NCBI GenBank assembly: GCA_031375105.1
Contig: JANMHJ010000071.1
Coordinates: 124,001 to 188,000, forward strand
Source of the DNA: JANMDU01 sp031375105
GTDB taxonomy: Bacteria; Pseudomonadota; Gammaproteobacteria; Burkholderiales; Burkholderiaceae_C
Direction of reading: 5' to 3'
Length of the DNA: 64,000 nucleotides
In this document: in pieces, positions 59,744-64,000 of the stretch
Position numbering within the stretch: position 1 is the first letter of the stretch
Layout: each line of letters opens with the position of its first letter
Position numbers and translations under genes: made by a program
The notes under the pieces: generated by a model
The model's input: the letters and a program-made list of their open reading frames with translations, nothing else
Told to the model about the DNA's origin: nothing
The model's database searches: none

Positions 59744-60427
59744 CTAACCGCGCAGCCGAGACAGCGCCGCGCTGGTGATCTCGCCGATACGTTCCAGAAA
59801 ATCTGTGCCCATCCCGGCATTGAAGCGCTGCGGATCGGGAGATGCGAGCACCAGCATGCCAAAAGCTTCGAGCGCCACGCCGGCGCGCAGGGGAATCAAA
59901 GCGAGTGAGCTGGCCAGCTCGGGTTGATCAAGCCAATTGGCTGCTTCAAAATTAGAATTCACGCCGCAATAGGGCAGCTGCAAAGAGGAAGCAAAAGTTT
60001 TTGCATCGTCGCTCACGCCGACGGCAAATTCTTCCTCTGAAAACAGGCCATTCACACCCCAAATCTTGATCGCCACCTGCGGCACCAAAAACTGGCTTTT
60101 CAGCTCATGCGTCACCGTGATCGGCAAATCCATCGCCTGCTGCGTGAGCAAGAGCGTGCGCGTCCAGCGCTGCATCTTGTCGGCGATCATCACGTTTTCG
60201 TTGCCATTGCGCACCATCTCCATGATGCGGCCTTCGAGTGATTTGATCTTCTCGCGCAGCATCTCGGCTTGGCGCTCCTGCAAGCTCACGGCGCGCTTGC
60301 CATGCTGGCTTTGCAACTGGATGGTGGAGAGTGTTTCGGCGTGGCGCTCAAAAAACTCGGGATTCGTGCTCAGGTAATTGGCGATATCGTCTTCGGTGAT
60401 CGGTGGCACGTCGTGCTGCTGAGTCAT
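59744..60427 (-). CDS. DUF484 family protein
   Basis: A 227-residue protein with an N-terminal helix-rich part (EDDIANYLSTNPEFFERHAETLS) and a C-terminal GAF-like domain (LIPLRAGVALEAFGMLVLASPDPQRF). DUF484 is conserved between dapF and xerC in many proteobacteria; its function is not known. Normal length for the family. Confidence 0.88.
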   Translation of the reverse strand: MTQQHDVPPITEDDIANYLSTNPEFFERHAETLSTIQLQSQHGKRAVSLQERQAEMLREKIKSLEGRIMEMVRNGNENVMIADKMQRWTRTLLLTQQAMDLPITVTHELKSQFLVPQVAIKIWGVNGLFSEEEFAVGVSDDAKTFASSLQLPYCGVNSNFEAANWLDQPELASSLALIPLRAGVALEAFGMLVLASPDPQRFNAGMGTDFLERIGEITSAALSRLRG

Positions 60428-60475
60428 GGCTAGCTCCTGAATTTGTAGCAGCCATGATCATAAACTTAAATCAGC

Positions 60476-61375
60476 TCAATCAGGAATCTCTACCACGCCC
60501 TCAAACACCGTGACCGCAGGCCCCGCGAGCAACACACTGGCTGCGAGCCCTTGCATGGCAAACGGCCATTCAATCGTGAGCAGACCGCCATGCGTATGCA
60601 CATCCACTTTTGCATCCAGCAAGCCCAGCCGTATTCCGGCCACGACCGCCGCGCAAGCCCCCGTGCCGCAGGCCAGCGTCTCGCCTGCGCCGCGCTCATA
60701 CACACGCAGCTTGATGGCACTGCGACTCATGATTTGCATGAAAGCCGCGTTCACCCGGCGCGGAAAAGCCGGATGCGTTTGCATCCACGCGCCCACCTCA
60801 TGGACGGGCGCTGTTTCTACGTCGCTGACCACCTGCACCGCATGCGGATTACCCATGGAGAGCACTGCAACAGAAGCTTGTTTCGCTATTATTTCAATAG
60901 CATACTGCGCAGGATTTATAACGGCTAACTGCCATTTTTGCCATAAATTTGTGGTCTGCACGGTAGCATGCGTGGCATCAAAGGGCACGTCTTCCAAAGC
61001 AAAGAATGGCGCCCCCATATCCACCGTCACGCGGCCATCGCTCTGCTCGGTGAGCGTCAAAACGTTGTTCACCGTCTTCACTCGCACCGAGGTTTTACTC
61101 GTCAACCCCTTGCTGCGCACATAGCGCACAAAGCAACGCGCCCCATTGCCGCAATGCTCCACCTCGCCACCATCGTTGTTATGAATCGCATATTCAAAAT
61201 CAAACTCTGGCGAGGGCGCAGGCCGCACGGAAAGAATCTGATCTGCGCCCACGCCAAAATGCCGGTCACCCAAGAATTTGTATTGCGCTGGTGTCAGATT
61301 AAGTAAGCCGTTCGTCTCATCGAGCACGACAAAATCGTTGCCTGCGCCTTGCATTTTGGTGAATTGGATTTTCAT
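60476..61375 (-). CDS. dapF: Diaminopimelate epimerase
   Basis: Interconverts LL- and meso-diaminopimelate for lysine and peptidoglycan. About 299 residues with both active Cys: one in NNDGGEVEHCGNGARCF and one in ETLACGTGACAA. Between VPFDATHATV and SMGNPHAVQVV there are about 17 more residues than in E. coli; residues 150-164 (LAVINPAQYAIEIIA) are encoded by a dispersed repeat, on the surface between the two halves. The ATG at 61375 is used (MKIQFTKMQGAGNDF). Confidence 0.93.
   Translation of the reverse strand: MKIQFTKMQGAGNDFVVLDETNGLLNLTPAQYKFLGDRHFGVGADQILSVRPAPSPEFDFEYAIHNNDGGEVEHCGNGARCFVRYVRSKGLTSKTSVRVKTVNNVLTLTEQSDGRVTVDMGAPFFALEDVPFDATHATVQTTNLWQKWQLAVINPAQYAIEIIAKQASVAVLSMGNPHAVQVVSDVETAPVHEVGAWMQTHPAFPRRVNAAFMQIMSRSAIKLRVYERGAGETLACGTGACAAVVAGIRLGLLDAKVDVHTHGGLLTIEWPFAMQGLAASVLLAGPAVTVFEGVVEIPD
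60885..60928 (+). repeat. Dispersed 45-bp repeat, copy 17, inside dapF
   Basis: GCTATTATTTCAATAGCA then TACTGCGCAGG and ATTTATAACGGCTAA; near-consensus. dapF reads it in reverse as LAVINPAQYAIEIIA. Confidence 0.9.
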
Positions 61376-61567
61376 GCTGCGTATTATCGACTGAGCTTGA
61401 AGCTTGCGCATCCGCTTCCACCAACTTTGCACCGGAGCACACCGCCCTAGGCTATGGTCTGAACACGCTGCGTCAGTGAAGCAAAGTATGAAAGGCGCTG
61501 CTGCGACCCATCACCCAAGTGAATGGGGCTATTATCAATGGGCACGTTTCATTCCACCCCATTCGCC

Positions 61568-62170
61568 ATGAGCCGCCCCACCCTTACCGCCTTGTTGAAA
61601 GAAGTGCGCTCTTGCACTTTGTGCGCTAAGCCACTGGCACAGCTCGGCCTCACGCCGCGACCAGTCTTGCAAATCGGCGCGCACGCACGCATTCTCGTGG
61701 TGGGGCAAGCCCCGGGACGCAAGGTGTATGACAGTGGTGTGCCTTTTGACGATGCCAGCGGTGAGCGCCTGCGCCAATGGATGGGCGTGGACAGCGCCAC
61801 GTTTTACAACCCAAAACTTGTCGCCATTTTGCCTATGGGTTTTTGCTACCCAGGCACGGGCTCATCCGGTGATCTGCCGCCTCGGCCTGAATGCGCGCCG
61901 CAGTGGCGTGCGCGTTTGCTCGCAGCGATGTCCCGGGTGTCGCTCACGTTGGTGATTGGGCAATACGCCATGGCCTGGCATTTTCCGGGGCGGGCTTTGG
62001 CCTCTGTCACAGATACCGTGAAAGCTTGGCGCAGCCATGCACCCGATGTGATTCCCCTGCCGCATCCTAGCCCGCGCAACAACATTTGGCTCAAGGCCAA
62101 CCCATGGTTCAGCGTCGAACTGGTCCCGGTGCTGCAAGCGCGGGTGGCGCAGCTTCTGGCCACGGCCTGA
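61568..62170 (+). CDS. Uracil-DNA glycosylase family protein
   Basis: About 200 residues. The family motif GQAPGRKVYDSGVPFDDASG holds the active loop region, and HPSPRNNIWLKANPWF gives the C-terminal HPS block. CTLC near the N terminus resembles a partial cluster-binding start of family 4/5 enzymes but a full Fe-S set is not visible. It may remove uracil from DNA or be an inactive relative. The ATG at 61568 (MSRPTLTALL) is preferred over 61523 and 61538. Confidence 0.72.
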   Translation: MSRPTLTALLKEVRSCTLCAKPLAQLGLTPRPVLQIGAHARILVVGQAPGRKVYDSGVPFDDASGERLRQWMGVDSATFYNPKLVAILPMGFCYPGTGSSGDLPPRPECAPQWRARLLAAMSRVSLTLVIGQYAMAWHFPGRALASVTDTVKAWRSHAPDVIPLPHPSPRNNIWLKANPWFSVELVPVLQARVAQLLATA

Positions 62171-62204
62171 TTCACTGTCCACCTCTACAACAGAAAGCTC
62201 CACT

Positions 62205-62756
62205 ATGCGCATCCCCGCCTGGAATCAAACCCTCAAAGCCCAAGCACCCGAACTCGTTGCTGCCATCGAAGCGCGGCGCGGCGGTGCGCTGATTAATTTA
62301 GACAAGGCTTTGCTCTGGAGTGAGCCACTGGCGCGGGGCTGGAATGTGTATCTCAAGGCCGTACGTACCGAGCTGCCCACAGATCGCCGCCTGCGCGAGC
62401 TGGCTATTTGCACTGTGGCTCTGCTCACCGGAGCGCATTACGAATACCATCATCATGCACCCGATTTTTTAGCAGCAGGCGGCACGCAGGCGCAATTGGA
62501 TGCTCTGGCGCTGCATGTAAAGGGAAATCCGTGTTATCCCGTTATAAATACTGGATTGTCTGCTATCGAAAGTATAGTGATTCAATACGCAGCGCAAATG
62601 ACGGTGCAGGTGAAAGTGGAAGATAGTGTGTTTATACAACTACAGCAGCACTTTGACACCACGGCTTTGGTGGAGCTGACCAGCTCAGTAGCGACCTACA
62701 ACATGGTGGCGCGATTTTTGGTGGCGCTGGGAGTCAATCCTGAAGATCAGGATTGA
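62205..62756 (+). CDS. Carboxymuconolactone decarboxylase family protein
   Basis: A 183-residue AhpD-fold protein. The typical helix pair is seen in LRELAICTVALLTGAHYEYHHHAPDFLAAGG, but the CxxC pair of AhpD is absent, so it is nearer to decarboxylase-like members. Residues about 110-125 (CYPVINTGLSAIESIV) come from a dispersed repeat, at a place where homologues carry a short variable loop. Starts 34 bp after the glycosylase-like gene. Confidence 0.8.
   Translation: MRIPAWNQTLKAQAPELVAAIEARRGGALINLDKALLWSEPLARGWNVYLKAVRTELPTDRRLRELAICTVALLTGAHYEYHHHAPDFLAAGGTQAQLDALALHVKGNPCYPVINTGLSAIESIVIQYAAQMTVQVKVEDSVFIQLQQHFDTTALVELTSSVATYNMVARFLVALGVNPEDQD
62534..62579 (-). repeat. Dispersed 45-bp repeat, copy 18, inside the carboxymuconolactone decarboxylase-like gene
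   Basis: TTATCCCGTTATAAATACTG then GATTGTCTGCTATCGAAAGTATAGTG. The host gene reads the reverse frame, YPVINTGLSAIESIV, close to the lipoprotein peptide PVIERVQSAIKSIV. Confidence 0.85.
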
Positions 62757-62778
62757 CCCTGGGTCTTCAGGCGCAAAC

Positions 62779-63750
62779 TCAATCGGCCTTGATGCCCTGT
62801 TCGCGCACGACCTTGCTCCAAATATCGATTTGCTTGTCAATGAAGGCGCGGGCAATTTCGGGCGAACCGCCAAGCACATCAATGCCTTGTGCATCAAGCT
62901 TCTTGGCAATGTCAGGATTCTTCAAGGCCTTGTTCACCTCTTCGTTCATGCGCTTCAAAATCTCGGGAGGCGTTTTGGCGGGAGCCAGAATCGCCCACCA
63001 AGCGGGTGCGTCAAAGCCCGAAATGCCGCTCTCGGCCATGGTGGGCACGTTGGGCAAATCAGGGCTGCGTTTGCTGGTGGTGACAGCCAAGGGGCGCATG
63101 CGGCCATTGTCCAGATGCGGCTTGGTGAGAAAGACCGAACCAATCGACAGCGGCACATGCCCAGCCACGGCATCTGTCATGAGCGGGCCGCCGCCGCGAT
63201 ACGGAATGTGCTGCCAATCCAAACCGTTGCTCTTGCCGACCAGCGCCATTGCCAAATGGCCGAGTGAGCCGCTGCCAATGGTGCCGTAGCTCACATTCTT
63301 CTTGGCTTTCGCAGCGCTGATCACATCGGCGAAATTCTTGTAGTCACTGGCGGCATGCGTGGCCAAGACCATGGGTGCTGTGCCGATCAGAGCAATCGGC
63401 TCCAAATCTTTGCGTGTGTCAAAGCCCATATTGGGAATGAGCGCTGGGTTCACAGCATGCGTGTCAAACACGACAGCGAAGGTGTAGCCATCTGCTGGGC
63501 CCTGCGCTACCTGCGCTGTACCAATCGAGCCCGAAGCACCGCCTTTATTTTCTACAATCACGCTTTGGCCGAGCTGCGTTTGCAGGGGTTGCGCAAGAAT
63601 CCGCGCCACTTGGTCGACCGAACCTCCAGCTGGGAACACAGCAATAAGTTTGATGGGTTGTTTGGTGGGCCAAGCTTGTGCAATGGCTTGCAAAGGAAGG
63701 GCACAGGCGATGGCTAGGCTTGCCGCCCAGCGCAGCATATTTTGATTCAT
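62779..63750 (-). CDS. Bug/TctC-type periplasmic solute receptor
   Basis: About 323 residues with a signal peptide (MLRWAASLAIACALPLQAIAQ), then WPTKQPIKLIAVFPAGGSVD, IVENKGGASGSIG and YRGGGPLMTDAVAGHVPLS, all normal for the family. The ATG at 63750 (MNQNMLRW) is chosen. Convergent with the carboxymuconolactone decarboxylase-like gene. Ligand unknown. Confidence 0.88.
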   Translation of the reverse strand: MNQNMLRWAASLAIACALPLQAIAQAWPTKQPIKLIAVFPAGGSVDQVARILAQPLQTQLGQSVIVENKGGASGSIGTAQVAQGPADGYTFAVVFDTHAVNPALIPNMGFDTRKDLEPIALIGTAPMVLATHAASDYKNFADVISAAKAKKNVSYGTIGSGSLGHLAMALVGKSNGLDWQHIPYRGGGPLMTDAVAGHVPLSIGSVFLTKPHLDNGRMRPLAVTTSKRSPDLPNVPTMAESGISGFDAPAWWAILAPAKTPPEILKRMNEEVNKALKNPDIAKKLDAQGIDVLGGSPEIARAFIDKQIDIWSKVVREQGIKAD

Positions 63751-63850
63751 AGTGTCTCCAAAGAAGCAAGCATTGTGAGCCCAAAGCAGACACATTCACC
63801 TCACGGAATGGCTATAACTGTTTTTGACGAATTCAAAGGATGCAAGCGAT

Positions 63851-64000
63851 TCAGCCCAGCAAATCACCAGCATCCAACGCATAGGCTTTGCCAAAACCCG
63901 CATTCAAACTGGCCCGCTGGGGCACCAGTTGCCAAAAATCAAAATCGGTGAAATCTGCATACATCTCTGCGCCAGGATGGCGTTTTAAGAACTGCGCTTT
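63851..64000 (-). CDS. C-terminal end of a HugZ-like pyridoxamine 5'-phosphate oxidase family protein (partial)
   Basis: The minus strand is open from the right edge to a TGA at 63851-63853. The 49 visible residues include FLKRHPGAEMYADFTDFDFW, RASLNAGFGKAYALDAGDL and end in L-G. This pattern matches the end of the split-barrel domain of HugZ-like heme-use or PNPOx-related proteins. The 5' part is outside the window. Confidence 0.65.
   Translation of the reverse strand, partial: KAQFLKRHPGAEMYADFTDFDFWQLVPQRASLNAGFGKAYALDAGDLLG

Noticed and set aside
1..64000. CRISPR arrays, tRNA, rRNA, prophage or transposase genes
   Set aside because: None seen on either strand; the repeats here are dispersed and not spaced as an array.

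Overview
The window looks like chromosomal DNA of a betaproteobacterium in the order Burkholderiales, most likely Comamonadaceae or a close relative. The grounds are three Bug/TctC-type solute receptors, a regulatory PTS made of EIIA(Man), HPr and enzyme I, the gene order dapF-DUF484-xerC, a D-amino-acid-transaminase-like gene next to a YbeD gene, the complete order atpI-B-E-F-H-A-G-D-C, and moderate GC. This placement is inference. No tRNA, rRNA, CRISPR array, prophage or transposase gene was seen.

Layout. 0-5 kb: a putative beta-1,3-glucan module, with a phosphorylase-like protein cut by the left edge and a sugar symporter fused to a GH17 glucanase. 5-9 kb: argD-argF, a cysteine-cluster protein and a membrane protein with a decayed GGDEF-like domain. 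9-17 kb: FAD monooxygenase, DUF1841, TSUP exporter, YbeD/class IV aminotransferase, D-aminoacylase with a Bug receptor and a divergent LysR regulator, DUF2062. 17-24 kb: a hybrid histidine kinase and the run lipoprotein-MFS-EIIA-HPr-enzyme I. 24-33 kb: esterase, thioredoxin-like protein, glyoxylate aminotransferase, GlcD-type oxidase, an enolase-superfamily enzyme, an ECF sigma operon, LysR and a cyclic-nucleotide-binding protein. 33-41 kb: the F1Fo ATP synthase operon with a clear terminator. 41-50 kb: accessory genes with much repeat-rich intergenic DNA, ending at aroG, which sits behind an aromatic leader peptide and attenuator. 50-64 kb: tldD, an operon of Crp-like regulator, degenerate BLUF protein and two paralogous unknown proteins, cca-rlmI-BLUF, xerC-DUF484-dapF, a uracil-DNA-glycosylase-like gene, a carboxymuconolactone decarboxylase-like gene, a Bug receptor and the end of a HugZ-like gene.

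The most striking signals are repeats. (1) A 40-47 bp element, core GCTATTNAATTNATAGC-A-CTCTGCGCA-N-TTTATAACGGC, occurs 18 times. Nine copies lie wholly inside open reading frames and are translated in frame (FAD monooxygenase, class IV aminotransferase, lipoprotein, thioredoxin-like, tldD, cca, rlmI, dapF, carboxymuconolactone decarboxylase-like). A tenth supplies a start codon and an eleventh the last codons of ptsP. Eight of the nine internal copies use only two of the six possible frames, giving two recurring peptides. This resembles the Rickettsia palindromic elements in behaviour. (2) A 110-150 bp structured element occurs four times as two back-to-back pairs (26742-27087 and 48371-48754). 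Its stems are complementary in every copy although their sequences differ, and between them lie conserved unpaired blocks, as expected for an undescribed structured RNA. (3) REP/REPIN-like hairpins carrying GGGGTCAGA/TCTGACCCC occur at 46429, 48783 and 59651. (4) There is a palindrome with perfect 24-bp arms at 46301-46351.
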